A stretch of 64,000 nucleotides of DNA from Pseudofrankia inefficax (GCF_000166135.1 NC_014666.1:310001-374000), one strand, 5' to 3'; shown: positions 33,481-42,456, numbered from the stretch's first letter. Translations and numbers: made by a program. Notes: generated by a model from the letters alone, not told the origin.

Positions 33481-35570
33481 GCGATGGCCTGGCGGATCGC
33501 GTCGCGGGTGACGCCGACGGCGTTGGTCGCGGTGCCCTTGGTGCCGGTCGCCCACATCTGCGGCTCGACCTCGACGCCGGCCGTGCGCAGCTGCGCGCCG
33601 ATCTGCTGCGCGGTCCAGGGCTCGCCGGCCGCCGTGGTGTACCGCTCGGGCCACCCGTCGGCCAGGCGCCCGGCGAGGACGGCCAGGTGCGTCCGGTCCT
33701 CGGCGACCTGGACGGCGTCGGCCAGGAACGCGAACGGCGTGTCCTCGTCGCGCTCGACGACCTCGCCCGCGGCATGCCCAGTCAGCAGACCCGCGGCCGC
33801 GCGGATCGCGCGGGCCCGGTCGGCGACCCGCTCGGCGGCCGGCGCGTCGAGGTAGGCGCCGCGCACGACGATCGGGTCGTCCTCGACGCCTGCCAGGTAC
33901 GCGATGCCCTTGTCGCGGCGCGTGAACGTGTACGCCTGGACGCCGCGGGCCGACATGCCGGTGCCAAGGATCATGTTGTTCTCGACGTGGCCGGCGACCC
34001 GCAGGCACAGCCGGATCCCGATGTTCGCCGAGATGTCGAGCGGCAGGCTGTCGCGGCTCGGGCGCTGCGTGGCCAGCGCCAGGATGATGCCGAGCGCCGG
34101 GCCGCGCTTCATGATGGCGACGGCCAACTCGGTCGCCTCGTCCTTGTGCTCCTTGCTGCTGAACAGCTCCTGGCACTCGTCGATCGAGAACAGGATCGGC
34201 GCCAGGCCGCTGCCGGGCCGGCGCGACAGCTCGGGCGTGACCTTGTTCTCCGGGCACACCGACTTGGGCAGGCCGCGGATGATGTCGGCCCGGCGCTCCA
34301 GCTCGGCGTGCACCTCGCGCAGCCCGTCCATGCACGCCGCCAACGTGGCGTTGCCGGCGCCGCTGGCGTACCGGTGCGCGACCTGCTCGCCGGGTGACGA
34401 CAGGTCGCCGGTGCCCTTGAGCTCGTAGATGTAGAGCAAGACGGACGGGTCCAGGGCGGCGCCGAGCAGCAGCACGCGCAGCGCCATCGTCTTGCCGTAC
34501 CGGGGCATGGCCCCGATGAGGATCGAGTCGAAGATCAGCGGGACCGAGACCGGTCGTAGCCGCTGGTCGAAGCCGAACGGCAGCGGCGCGAAGATGTCCG
34601 CCTGGCCCCGGTTGAGCAATGGCCAGGCGGGCGCCTTGGACTTCGCCAGGGTGTCCTTGCCGACCCACAGGACCATACGGCCTGGGTGCGCGTCGGACTC
34701 CGGCTCGGGCCATACCGCGCCGAGCGGGCGGCGCAGGCCGCTGGCGAGCTTGTCGCGATGCTCGGCGACCTCGGCCACGGTGACCCCGTACGGCAGATCG
34801 AACTCCGCGCGCCAGCCGGGCCCGTCGATCGCGATCGGCGCGACCCATTCCAGCCCGTTCGCCGTGATCTTCTTCGCGATGTCCGCGGGCAGGCCGCAGT
34901 GCGCGAGCGCCCGCTCGACGATGTCGGACGTCAGCTTCGGCGCCCGGCCGGACACTGTCGTGGGGGAGTCGAGCAGCGGCCGGTCTCGCCGGCGGCCGAC
35001 CGCGCCGAGGGCCAGGACGCCGGCGGCCGTGGTGAGCCCGAAGACTGTCGGCTCCTTGGTGTAGAGCACCGCGTCGCCGATGCCGCCGGCGAGCAGGCTG
35101 ACGCCGACCAGCGGCAGCCGGCGGCGTAGCCGGGCGTCTCGCTGTGCCGAGAGTGCGAGGTACGCGGGGGTGTCCTTGCGGTCGACGTCGCCGAGCCGCT
35201 CGGCGCCGCCCGCGTCCAGCGCCCACCGGGCCACCGTCGCCGCGCTGCGCGCGGCGCCTCGAGGTGAGCCTGCGGCAAGCCGGCCGGTGTAGAGCGGCAG
35301 CCGTGCGGCGTGGAAGGCGACCGGGTGCAGCGCCTCGCCGGCGGCCCACCACGCGACCCGGCGCAGCTGGCGGACGTCGCGGACCCACGGCGCGACGACC
35401 GGCCGTCGATCGGGCGGCACCTCCCACGGGCGGCCGTCCAGCTCGACGGCCGGCGCCTGATCGACGGCAACCGGAGTGTGCTCCTCGTCCGGAGCGTCGG
35501 CCGCCGCCCAGGGGCCCGCGACGAGCAGGCCCCCGGGCGGCGTGACGGTGCCGGCGTCCGGCTCGGTCAT
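33459..35570 (-). CDS. FtsK/SpoIIIE-type DNA translocase (TraB/TraSA-like)
   Basis: The 703-residue protein starts at the ATG at 35570 (MTEPDAGTV). Two hydrophobic segments (about 155-192) suggest membrane anchoring. The ATPase has Walker A GAMPRYGKT (353-361) and Walker B ILFSIDE (459-465), typical of the FtsK/SpoIIIE motor of actinomycete elements, and the C-terminal 90 residues look like a winged helix. It would pump double-stranded DNA during conjugation. Its start overlaps the upstream gene, at the end of a leftward operon of small genes. A cluster of short repeats follows its stop. Confidence 0.9.
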   Translation of the reverse strand: MTEPDAGTVTPPGGLLVAGPWAAADAPDEEHTPVAVDQAPAVELDGRPWEVPPDRRPVVAPWVRDVRQLRRVAWWAAGEALHPVAFHAARLPLYTGRLAAGSPRGAARSAATVARWALDAGGAERLGDVDRKDTPAYLALSAQRDARLRRRLPLVGVSLLAGGIGDAVLYTKEPTVFGLTTAAGVLALGAVGRRRDRPLLDSPTTVSGRAPKLTSDIVERALAHCGLPADIAKKITANGLEWVAPIAIDGPGWRAEFDLPYGVTVAEVAEHRDKLASGLRRPLGAVWPEPESDAHPGRMVLWVGKDTLAKSKAPAWPLLNRGQADIFAPLPFGFDQRLRPVSVPLIFDSILIGAMPRYGKTMALRVLLLGAALDPSVLLYIYELKGTGDLSSPGEQVAHRYASGAGNATLAACMDGLREVHAELERRADIIRGLPKSVCPENKVTPELSRRPGSGLAPILFSIDECQELFSSKEHKDEATELAVAIMKRGPALGIILALATQRPSRDSLPLDISANIGIRLCLRVAGHVENNMILGTGMSARGVQAYTFTRRDKGIAYLAGVEDDPIVVRGAYLDAPAAERVADRARAIRAAAGLLTGHAAGEVVERDEDTPFAFLADAVQVAEDRTHLAVLAGRLADGWPERYTTAAGEPWTAQQIGAQLRTAGVEVEPQMWATGTKGTATNAVGVTRDAIRQAIAARSGQA

Positions 35571-36001
35571 GAAGTGCCGCCCGCGCGTAGATCGGTCAGG
35601 TACCGGCGCGCGCTGGCCGGCTTGAGGCCGGCCGAGGGAGCCAGGTCCTCGGCGAGCTGACGGGCGCTGCGCGCGTCGTTGGCGGGCACGGCGGCGACCA
35701 GCCGGGCCAGCTCGCGGCGGCCCGTGCCGCGCGCGGCGGGAACGGCGGCGGCCGGGGTCGCCACGGGTGGCGATGGTTCGCCACCGGGTGTCGCCACCGT
35801 CCGGGCAGGTGCGCCGTCGGCGTGGCCGACGACCAGCACCACGTCGGTGAGGCCCTCGACCGTGACCGCCTTGCCGTCCTCGCCGGCGAGAGCTACGTCG
35901 ACGAGCGGCGCGTCGTCGACGAGACCGGCGAGCGCGGCGCGCAGCTCGCCGGCGGTGCACGGCATCGGCAGCACGAGCAGGTGCTTCGGGTGGGCGCTCA
36001 C
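35567..36001 (-). CDS. Small hypothetical protein before the translocase
   Basis: The 144-residue protein starts at a GTG overlapping the previous stop (GTGA). The middle is Ala/Pro/Thr-rich and the C-terminal part (ARRYLTDLRAG, after SARQLAEDLAPSAGLKPAS) looks like a small helix-turn-helix. It may be a transfer-control protein. No family is recognised. Confidence 0.6.
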   Translation of the reverse strand: MSAHPKHLLVLPMPCTAGELRAALAGLVDDAPLVDVALAGEDGKAVTVEGLTDVVLVVGHADGAPARTVATPGGEPSPPVATPAAAVPAARGTGRRELARLVAAVPANDARSARQLAEDLAPSAGLKPASARRYLTDLRAGGTS

Positions 36002-36180
36002 ACGAACCTCCCAGACCAGTTCGGGCCGGGCGACCGCCACACCGGCGGGTCGGCCCGGTAGGACCAGACCGCGAACCGCGCGACCGCCCCGGCCGCCGCG
36101 AGGACGACCAGGGCCAGGGCGACACCAGGCACGGGCACGAGGACGGCGAGGACGGCCAGCACCATCAGGACGCGGATCAT
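35998..36180 (-). CDS. Small membrane protein (60 aa)
   Basis: The peptide is mostly hydrophobic: MIRVLMVLAVLAVLVPVPGV then LALVVLAAAGAVARFAVW, two adjacent membrane segments, and a polar tail ending GRFV. It resembles the small Spd-type membrane proteins that help spread ICE/plasmid DNA in mycelium, by size and position only. Confidence 0.6.
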   Translation of the reverse strand: MIRVLMVLAVLAVLVPVPGVALALVVLAAAGAVARFAVWSYRADPPVWRSPGPNWSGRFV

Positions 36181-36491
36181 CGGCCGCCCACCACCCGCAG
36201 CGCCGGACGCGCCTGGTCCGCGTGGATGACCGCGGCGCGGCGCTCGGCCGCGGCCTGGTCGAGGGCCTCCAGCCGGCGCACCGCGACGGCTACCGCCTCG
36301 ATGTCGCCGGCGGCTAGGGCCCGGCGGATGACGCCCGCGAGGCCGGTGGCCGCCAGGCCGAGGGCCGCATAGCCGGCGGAGAACGCTGCGCCCACGTCGC
36401 CGATGCGGACCCGCGCCGCGTCCAGCTCGGCCCGCGACGGGGTCAGCAACGCGGCCGGGATGACCGGCGCCTCCTTCGTCGACGCCCTCAC
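36177..36491 (-). CDS. Small helical hypothetical protein
   Basis: The 104-residue Ala-rich protein is predicted helical (AVAVAVRRLEALDQAAAERR). It overlaps both neighbours by ATGA in the leftward operon. No family is recognised. Confidence 0.6.
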   Translation of the reverse strand: MRASTKEAPVIPAALLTPSRAELDAARVRIGDVGAAFSAGYAALGLAATGLAGVIRRALAAGDIEAVAVAVRRLEALDQAAAERRAAVIHADQARPALRVVGGR

Positions 36492-37309
36492 TGGTCACCA
36501 TCCGGCTGTAGCGCCTGGTCGATGCTGGCGATCTCGTCGGCCAGCTGGCCGGCCTGCGCCGTCCACCGGCCGTCGCTGTCGGCCTCGGTGCCAGCGCGTC
36601 GTTCGGCGGCGCGCAGCATCGCCTCGGCACCGGCACGCCGATGCGCAAGGTCGTCATCGTCGGCCGACGCGCCGGGCAGGTCGGTCACGACGGCGCCGAG
36701 CGCCCGCAGCTGGCGGCTGGTGAGCGCGCCGTCGCTGCCGACCCGCTGCCAGATACCGGCGCCTTCGTACCGCCACGTCCAGCGGGCGCCCCCGATGACG
36801 GCCGCGGCGACCGTGCCCGCCGCGTCGTCGTCACCCGGCTTCCCGTGGTCGTAGGAACGGGTGCAGCCGCACCCGCGGCAGCCGCCCGGCTTGCCCCAGT
36901 CGCTGTGGTCGGCGCCAAGATGGCCGCACGGCTCGCTGTCGGTGCCGAGGCAGACCACCGAGTCGACACCGGCCAGGGTGGCCGGCGCGAAGGCGACCAG
37001 CGACCCGCACGCCCCCGCCTCACGCCAACCGGCGCCGCGGTGGTCCGCGACCAGGGCGCCGCACTCGCAGCGCTCGACCACGACTGGGGCCGCCGGTACG
37101 GCCGGCCCCTCAACGTGCTGCTGGCCGTCATCCGGCGCCGCCGCGTACAGGAAGCCGAACAGTGCCTGCTGGAGCTCGACGAGGTCGGCGCCGGACGTGA
37201 GCGTCGGATAGCCGCGCCGCGCGAGCACCGCGGCGACGTCCAGCATCAGGCCGAACGTGAACCGCGGGTCGTCGTCCGGCCGGGGCAGCGGGTAGGCGCG
37301 GCCGGTCAT
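36488..37309 (-). CDS. Cysteine-rich hypothetical protein
   Basis: The 273-residue protein has several Cys pairs (CECGALVADHRG, CLGTDSEPCGHLG, CRGCGCTRSYDH), a likely zinc-binding middle region, between a helical N-terminus and a charged C-terminal helix. It belongs to the leftward operon ending in the translocase gene. Confidence 0.6.
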   Translation of the reverse strand: MTGRAYPLPRPDDDPRFTFGLMLDVAAVLARRGYPTLTSGADLVELQQALFGFLYAAAPDDGQQHVEGPAVPAAPVVVERCECGALVADHRGAGWREAGACGSLVAFAPATLAGVDSVVCLGTDSEPCGHLGADHSDWGKPGGCRGCGCTRSYDHGKPGDDDAAGTVAAAVIGGARWTWRYEGAGIWQRVGSDGALTSRQLRALGAVVTDLPGASADDDDLAHRRAGAEAMLRAAERRAGTEADSDGRWTAQAGQLADEIASIDQALQPDGDQ

Positions 37310-37626
37310 CGGTCACCGGCCTCGGGCCGGGCCGCGCGCAGCTCGGCCATGAGCGACGCGAACACGGTCAGGACGTCGCCGGCGCCGGCGCGGTAGCGCA
37401 GGCTGGGAACGTCGCCGAGCGACGCGAGCCAGGTCAGGTACGGCTCGTAGGGCTCACGGGGCGCGGGCGGCGCGGCCTGGGCGAACAGCTCGTGCAGCTG
37501 CTCGACGGCGTCGGCCGCACCGGCGGCGCGCTCAACGTCTGGGTCGTCGAGGAGCGCGAACAGCGCGGCGTTGGCCTTCGCGTACGCCTCGGCGGCGCTG
37601 CTCGGCCTGGTGCACAGGGCGTTCAT
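37306..37626 (-). CDS. Small hypothetical protein
   Basis: The 106-residue protein is helical (AEAYAKANAALFALLDDPDVE) with no recognised domain. ATGA overlaps couple it to both neighbours of the right-hand operon. Confidence 0.55.
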   Translation of the reverse strand: MNALCTRPSSAAEAYAKANAALFALLDDPDVERAAGAADAVEQLHELFAQAAPPAPREPYEPYLTWLASLGDVPSLRYRAGAGDVLTVFASLMAELRAARPEAGDR

Positions 37627-38084
37627 GCGGCGGCCCGCTCGACCAGCGCGACGGACGCCAGGTGCCAGCAGATGCGGCCCGACTGCCCGGCCGGGCAGTC
37701 ACAGGCCGCACCGTCGGTCTGGTACACCTCGTCGCCCTTGGACGAGACGACGAGCCAGGCGCGGGGCGTCTCGGCCGGGACGATCGCGCCGTCCTCGACC
37801 GCCTCGACGGCCTGCTCGACCTGCCGGTCCGAGAACGAGCCGGCCAGCAGCGCGGCGCGCCGGCGGGCCCGTCGCCAGCAGCCTTCGCCGTACCCGCGGG
37901 CCACGGACGCGGCAGCGGTGATGCGGCGGCCGCAACCGAGGCAGGTCGCGGCGGGCGCCGGGGTGAAGTCGGCGACGACGGCGGCGAAGCGGGCCGCCAT
38001 CTCGTCGGTGTCCGCGCCGAAGCTGTCCAGCGCGGCGAACGGGTCGGCCGGCGCTGCTGCCGGGCGGGTGTCGAGAATGGTCAC
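37623..38084 (-). CDS. Zinc-binding protein with SWIM-like and DUF6011-like motifs
   Basis: The 153-residue protein starts at GTG 38084 with AGGAGG upstream. Its first motif, CLGCGRRITAAASVARGYG then EGC, resembles the small zinc protein in the replication operon. The C-terminal part CDCPAGQSGRICWH has the C-x-C-x(n)-C-x-H pattern of SWIM zinc fingers, which bind DNA or proteins. It is the first gene of the leftward operon and faces a palindrome-rich promoter region. Confidence 0.72.
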   Translation of the reverse strand: MTILDTRPAAAPADPFAALDSFGADTDEMAARFAAVVADFTPAPAATCLGCGRRITAAASVARGYGEGCWRRARRRAALLAGSFSDRQVEQAVEAVEDGAIVPAETPRAWLVVSSKGDEVYQTDGAACDCPAGQSGRICWHLASVALVERAAA

Positions 38085-38165
38085 TAGCGGGGTCCTCCTG
38101 GTTGCTCAGGTCGGTTCCGTTAGGGCCCGTTCCGGAGTTCGCAGCTCCGGGCGGGCCCGTCTTGG

Positions 38166-38207
38166 TTGTGCAATGCACAACCTATCGCAAAGTTGCGCAG
38201 TGCACAA
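38166..38207. promoter_or_regulatory. Two palindromic operators in the divergent promoter
   Basis: TTGTGC-AAT-GCACAA (38166-38180) is a perfect palindrome and TTGCGC-AGT-GCACAA (38193-38207) a close variant, 27 bp centre to centre. They lie between the leftward operon and the rightward HTH gene, so they probably control the transfer operon and the HTH gene together. Confidence 0.75.
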
Positions 38208-38221
38208 GTAGGATGCGGGGC

Positions 38222-38431
38222 ATGGGAGACGTTCCGCAGCTGTGGACGACCAAGGACATCGGCGCGCACCTCGGCATCAGCCGGGAGCGCGCGCGCCAGC
38301 TTTCGCACGGCGACGACTTCCCGGCGCCGGTCGGCCAGGTCGGACACATCCGGATGTGGTCGGCGCCCGACGTCGAGGCGTGGGCCACCGAGCACCGGCC
38401 CGATAAGGCGGACGCCGGTGACGCGCAGTAG
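38222..38431 (+). CDS. AlpA-like HTH regulator at the right end of the element
   Basis: The 69-residue protein consists of an excisionase-type helix-turn-helix: MGDVPQLWTTKDIGAHLGIS, then FPAPVGQVGHIRMWSAPDVEAW. The two palindromes just upstream suggest autoregulation. It could act as repressor of the divergent transfer operon. Confidence 0.75.
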   Translation: MGDVPQLWTTKDIGAHLGISRERARQLSHGDDFPAPVGQVGHIRMWSAPDVEAWATEHRPDKADAGDAQ

Positions 38432-38612
38432 CGGCACCGCCGGTGCGGCTCGCGCGGGATGACGGACGGGCCCGGTGCCCAGAGGGTGCCCAGAGGACGC
38501 GGCCGAAATCGGTCGGGCGAAGCCGGGCGAGGCCGGTTAACGGACGGAAAACACCCTGCTAGATAGGGGTTTGGCCGGATCATGCCGGGCCGTCCGGGTG
38601 CTGATCGCGGAG

Positions 38613-38670
38613 CTTGAAAACTGCTATGGGGGCAACCTCATCGTGGGTTCGAATCCCACGCCCTCCGCTC
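38613..38670 (+). repeat. attR (58-bp direct repeat, right copy)
   Basis: Positions 38613-38670 repeat the tRNA-Ser 3' part exactly; only the 3' half of a tRNA is present here, with nothing tRNA-like before it. This marks the right boundary of the element. Confidence 0.93.
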
Positions 38671-38697
38671 CTGACCTGGTGGGGACGTCGACGGTCG

Positions 38698-39375
38698 TCA
38701 GGTGGCCTGGGCTCGCCAGGAACGCACTCGATCCGCCGTGACGCCCGATGACTCGAGGACTCTGCGGGCTATGCCGCCCTCGTCCGCGAGGAGCGCCAGC
38801 AGGAGGATGTCGGTGTCGATGAGTTCTGCTTGGGCGCGGCTCATCTCGCGCGGCGCGTGCGTCTGGAGTACTGCCTGGGCCCGGCCTGTGAAGGCGAGAT
38901 GCGCTGCCGACGGGGCCTCGCGGTGCACTGTCTCCTCGTTCACCGCGTCGCGTATCGACGCGTGCGAGACGTCGAGCCACTCAAGAACCCGCGTGGCCCT
39001 GGAACCGGGCTGACCGAGTAGTCCTAACAGAAGATGCTCAGTGCCGAGGTAGGGGCTGCCGAGTGTCCGGGCCTCCCTCGACGCCGCGGTGACCGAGTCC
39101 GAGGCGTCCTTCGTGTAATGCGAGAAGGGCTCTGCGACCGAGGCGGTGCTTTCGGGCCCGAAGCGCTCCCTGGCCGCTCGGTGGCCGATGCCGAGCAGGC
39201 CCCCGACCTCGACCCAGGAAGCGCCAGCCTCCAACGCCTGTTCGACGAACATTCTCATGGCGACGTCGGCCTCGATCTGAATTCTGGCAACCTGCCAGGC
39301 CGCCGCCGAAAGTTGGTGTAGCTCGTCGCCCTTGAGCGGTTTGACGGCGGCGATGATCTGCTCGGCGATCTCCAT
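38698..39375 (-). CDS. Clp N-terminal-domain protein
   Basis: The 225-residue protein has a helix-turn-helix-like stretch at about 40-70 (WVEVGGLLGIGHRAARERFG) followed by two Clp N repeats (GSPYLGTEHLLLGLLGQPGS, then DTDILLLALLADEGGIARRVL). It lacks ATPase domains, so it is a stand-alone Clp N protein, perhaps an adaptor or regulator. Monocistronic, first chromosomal gene after attR. Confidence 0.8.
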   Translation of the reverse strand: MEIAEQIIAAVKPLKGDELHQLSAAAWQVARIQIEADVAMRMFVEQALEAGASWVEVGGLLGIGHRAARERFGPESTASVAEPFSHYTKDASDSVTAASREARTLGSPYLGTEHLLLGLLGQPGSRATRVLEWLDVSHASIRDAVNEETVHREAPSAAHLAFTGRAQAVLQTHAPREMSRAQAELIDTDILLLALLADEGGIARRVLESSGVTADRVRSWRAQAT

Positions 39376-39430
39376 GGCGCCGATGATAATGACGGTCTCA
39401 GCCTCATTGGATCCGGTCGAGCTCGTTCCT

Positions 39431-39505
39431 GATCGTTGTTTCGGCCCTCGCGGGGTCGTTGCGGAGGCGCCTGCGCAACCGGTTGAGGGCCAAAACGACG
39501 ATCAA
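39431..39505. repeat. 75-bp inverted-repeat element, copy 2
   Basis: The arms are TGATCGTTGTTTCGGCCCTC and GAGGGCCAAAACGACGATCA. Changes against copy 1 (GCCG to GTTG on the left, CGGC to CGAC on the right) largely keep pairing, with G-T wobbles. It lies between tuf and the Clp N gene. Confidence 0.8.
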
Positions 39506-39661
39506 GCGCCCTGGGTGGCCTCGGCGGCGCGGGCGATTCCGATTGACCCGACAGGTGCCGTATTTCTGCGGGTCTATGGCGGCTCCAGGCCGTCCGGGTG
39601 GGCGTGGCGAACGCGCCCACCCGGACGACTGGTGGAGCTGGCCGGGCCGGGACTGGCTCGG

Positions 39662-40840
39662 TCAGTCGAGCACGGTGACGACGGTTCCGGCGCCGACCGT
39701 TCGGCCGCCCTCGCGGATGGCGAAGCCGAGCCCGGTCTCCAGCGGCACGGGCTTGCTGAGCTCGACCGTCAGCTCGGCGGTCTCGCCCGGCAGCGCCAGG
39801 CCGGCCTCGCCCAGGTCGACCTCGCCGGCGACGTCCGTGGTCCGCAGGTAGAACTGCGGGCGGTAGCCGGACGCGATCGCGGTGCGCCGGCCGCCCTCGG
39901 CCGCCGTGAGCAGGTGAACCTGCGCGGCGAACCGTTGGTGGACCGTCACGCTTCCCGGCGCGGCGACGACGTTTCCCCGCCGGATCTGTCCGCGCTGCAC
40001 CCCGCGCAGCAGTAGGGCGACGTTGTCACCGGCCTGACCGGAGTCCATTGGCTTGCCGAACGTCTCCAGGCCGGTGACCACCGTCGTCAGCGCCGTTCCG
40101 AGGCCGCGGACCTCGACCCGGTCGCCGACGCGGACCGTTCCCCGCTCGATCGCCCCGGTTACCACCGTCCCGCGGCCGGTGATCGTCAGGACGTTCTCCA
40201 CCGGAAGCAGGAACGGCGCGCCGGTGTAGCGGTCGGGGACGGGGACGTAGCTGTCGACCGCGTCGAGAAGCGTGGCAATCGAGGCCGTCCACGTGGGGTC
40301 ACCCGCCAGCGCGCGCAGCCCCGACACGCGGACCACTGGAATCTCCTCACCTGGGTAGCCGTGCGCCGACAGCAACTCGCGGATTTCGAGCTCCACCAGG
40401 TCGGTGAGCTCTGGGTCGGCGGCATCCGCCTTGTTCAGCGCGACCACCACGTGCCTGACTCCGACGTGCCGAGCCAGCAGTACGTGCTCGGTCGTCTGCG
40501 GCATGATGCCGTCCTGCGCCGACACCACCAGGATCGCGCCGTCGAGCTGCGCAGCTCCGGTGATCATGTTCTTCACGTAGTCGGCGTGGCCCGGCATGTC
40601 GACGTGCGCGTAGTGCCGGTTGGCGGTCTCGTACTCGACGTGCGCGATGTTGATCGTGATGCCGCGAGCGATCTCCTCGGGGGCGCGGTCGATCCGGTCG
40701 AACGGGATGAACGTGCCGGAGCCACCGTCGGCGAGCACCTTCGTGATCGCGGCGGTGAGCGTGGTCTTCCCGTGGTCGACGTGACCCATCGTGCCGATGT
40801 TGAGATGCGGCTTCGTGCGGACGTAGGCCTGCTTGGCCAT
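39662..40840 (-). CDS. tuf: Divergent elongation factor Tu
   Basis: The 392-residue protein has the full EF-Tu layout: G1 GHVDHGKT, switch I with [15 protein letters not shown]3 DMPGHADY, G4 NKAD, and domains 2 and 3 ending [19 protein letters not shown]. The usual Cys in DCPGHADY is Met, and the segment [13 protein letters not shown] differs from the E. coli EHILLGRQVGVPY, with His at the Gln124 position where mutations give kirromycin resistance. Such a second, divergent copy, like Tuf3 of Streptomyces, is not the main translation factor. Not next to rpsL/fusA. An elfamycin-resistance role is inferred. Confidence 0.92.
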   Translation of the reverse strand: MAKQAYVRTKPHLNIGTMGHVDHGKTTLTAAITKVLADGGSGTFIPFDRIDRAPEEIARGITINIAHVEYETANRHYAHVDMPGHADYVKNMITGAAQLDGAILVVSAQDGIMPQTTEHVLLARHVGVRHVVVALNKADAADPELTDLVELEIRELLSAHGYPGEEIPVVRVSGLRALAGDPTWTASIATLLDAVDSYVPVPDRYTGAPFLLPVENVLTITGRGTVVTGAIERGTVRVGDRVEVRGLGTALTTVVTGLETFGKPMDSGQAGDNVALLLRGVQRGQIRRGNVVAAPGSVTVHQRFAAQVHLLTAAEGGRRTAIASGYRPQFYLRTTDVAGEVDLGEAGLALPGETAELTVELSKPVPLETGLGFAIREGGRTVGAGTVVTVLD

Positions 40841-41254
40841 GATCTCTTCCTCTGTGCTGGACGTCCGTGAGCCCCTGGGTCCTACCGACCCTTCCCCTGC
40901 GGGGCTCCGGACGATCCGGGAAGAGTCAGCGTCGAGCGCCGCCGGGCAGCACGTCGGCCGAGGGGGCCGAGAAGTCCAGCGCCGAGAAAGTCAGCGCCGA
41001 CGAGGTCAGCACGACAACGCCCGCGACCGCGGCGGGCGAGGAGGCGTCGTGCCGGAACATGCCTCTCATGGTGGCCAGCGAACGTGCCGCTGGCGAATGC
41101 TTTTCCGCCCTCGTGGTTGGGCAGCGGTCTCGCCGAGGCGAGAGGCGATGCGGGAGTCCAGCACCGCCAGCGGTGTGGGCAATTGCCGGCCGGGTACTGG
41201 CCGGAGGTGACTAGCAGTGCGACGTCGTCCGGCGCTGGCCGGCCAGGGGACGAG
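40841..41254. other. Intergenic region upstream of tuf
   Basis: About 410 bp with no convincing gene. It contains imperfect copies of AGTCAGCGCCGA around 40920-41010. The tuf promoter must lie here, and no standard -35/-10 stands out. Confidence 0.45.
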
Positions 41255-41659
41255 ATGACGGTGCCGCGCCTGGACGAGGCGACCAGCGCGGCGGTCGGGA
41301 AGCTCGGCGAGGCGCTGGAGTGGGTGGAACGGGCCCGCGGGGCGCTGTATGAGTTCCACCAGCTGTCCGGCCACGCGGACCGGACGCTCGCCGAGGCGAT
41401 TGAAGACCTGGCGGCGGCGGGGCACCCGCGGTCGGCCGCCCAGCTGCGCCGGGAGCTGCACGGGCGCAACGTGCTTGATGGGCGCTGGACGTTCCAGATC
41501 GTCGAGGAGTACGACGAGCTCTACTACCAGCCTTTCGTCGCGTCCGACGAGCGGATCCGGACGAGGTTCACCGGCGGGCGCCGCCACGTCCACGAGGCTC
41601 GGATGAAGGCCGCCGAGCGCGACAGGGCCGGCCGCGACCGCTGGGGCCTGGGCGCCTGA
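41255..41659 (+). CDS. Conserved actinobacterial hypothetical protein
   Basis: The 134-residue helical protein starts at the ATG at 41255, with AGGGGA upstream; the frame is open to 41084. It reads VERARGALYEFHQLSGHADR then FQIVEEYDELYYQPFVASDE, a composition I associate with small conserved actinobacterial proteins of unknown function. Monocistronic. Confidence 0.7.
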   Translation: MTVPRLDEATSAAVGKLGEALEWVERARGALYEFHQLSGHADRTLAEAIEDLAAAGHPRSAAQLRRELHGRNVLDGRWTFQIVEEYDELYYQPFVASDERIRTRFTGGRRHVHEARMKAAERDRAGRDRWGLGA

Positions 41660-41688
41660 CCGCGAGCGGAGCCGGGAGCCGGCCGAAG

Positions 41689-42456
41689 CTAGGCGTCCCG
41701 ACGCTTGGCCACGATGATGCCGATCGCCAGCAGCAGGGCGGCGAAGGCAGCGAAGTACGCGAGGGATCCCCACGGGCCCAGCCGGGATGGCTGGTCAAGC
41801 GCCGAGTCCGTGCCCAGTGGCTGTCCGTCGTACAGGAAGTTGCTGGCGGCGGTGAACGGCAGCCAGTCCTGCAGGTGCGGCCCGATCCGGGGGATGACCG
41901 GCAGCAGGTTCTCCAGCAGCAGGTTCCAGATCATGACAGCGCTGATCGCTCCGGCGGAGTGCCGGATGAGCAGGCCAGCCGCTATGGCGATCACCGCCCC
42001 GATCGCCCAGACCACTCCGCTTCCGATGACGACTCGGAAGTCCCTCGCGTAGCGCAGCGCCAGCGGGGCGTCCGGCCGCAGCACCACCGAGACGACCCAC
42101 GAGCCGATCGCGGCGACCTCACCCGTGAGTCCGGCGAGCCCGGCGACGACCACGGTCTTCGCTAGCAGAGCGTCGGTGCGGCGCGGGAACGCCAGGAAGG
42201 TCACCCGGATCGTGCTGAACCGGTACTCCGTGGTGACCGCCAGGATGGCCATCACCATCATGATGACGGAGCCGAACCTGCCGGCGAACTGGGTCGCCGC
42301 CGGGGTGAAGGTCGGCAGGTCGTCCTTGGTGACCGTCCCCGCCACCAGCATCGCCAGGGCGATGGTCGCGACGGTGGCGGTCGCCAGACACCACCACGGC
42401 GACCGGGTCGAGAACAGCTTGATCCGTTCGACCCGAAGCAACGTCAGGCCGGCCAC
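41689..42456 (-). CDS. ABC transporter permease (ABC-2 type)
   Basis: The 255-residue protein has six hydrophobic segments (for example WWCLATATVATIALAMLVA near residue 21 and LAYFAAFAALLLAIGIIVA at the end) with RFSTIRVTFLAFPRR between them, the pattern of ABC-2 permeases that pair with an ATPase of the DrrA type. The GTG at 42456 overlaps the ATPase gene by 13 nt. Substrate unknown. Confidence 0.82.
   Translation of the reverse strand: MAGLTLLRVERIKLFSTRSPWWCLATATVATIALAMLVAGTVTKDDLPTFTPAATQFAGRFGSVIMMVMAILAVTTEYRFSTIRVTFLAFPRRTDALLAKTVVVAGLAGLTGEVAAIGSWVVSVVLRPDAPLALRYARDFRVVIGSGVVWAIGAVIAIAAGLLIRHSAGAISAVMIWNLLLENLLPVIPRIGPHLQDWLPFTAASNFLYDGQPLGTDSALDQPSRLGPWGSLAYFAAFAALLLAIGIIVAKRRDA

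Larger units (their letters stand above)
16848..38670. mobile_element. Integrated ICE-like element (actinomycete type) in tRNA-Ser
   Basis: The element of about 21.8 kb is bounded by a perfect 58-bp direct repeat of the tRNA-Ser 3' part. Next to the left repeat is a tyrosine integrase; then come a regulator, an excisionase-like gene, replication proteins, cargo and an FtsK/TraB-type translocase. This gene set is that of actinomycete integrative and conjugative elements, which excise, replicate and transfer as double-stranded DNA. A tape-measure-like gene and a radical-SAM/methyltransferase module are cargo not expected in the core. No relaxase, capsid, portal or terminase gene is seen. Confidence 0.88.

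Noticed and set aside
33459-36125. An 888-codon frame extending the translocase upstream
   Set aside because: The extra 185 codons are Arg-rich and overlap two well supported small genes; the ATG at 35570 fits the coupled operon.
38432-38612. A remnant gene or tRNA half beside attR
   Set aside because: Only the tRNA 3' part within the 58-bp repeat is present; the preceding sequence is unrelated and has no open frame of interest.
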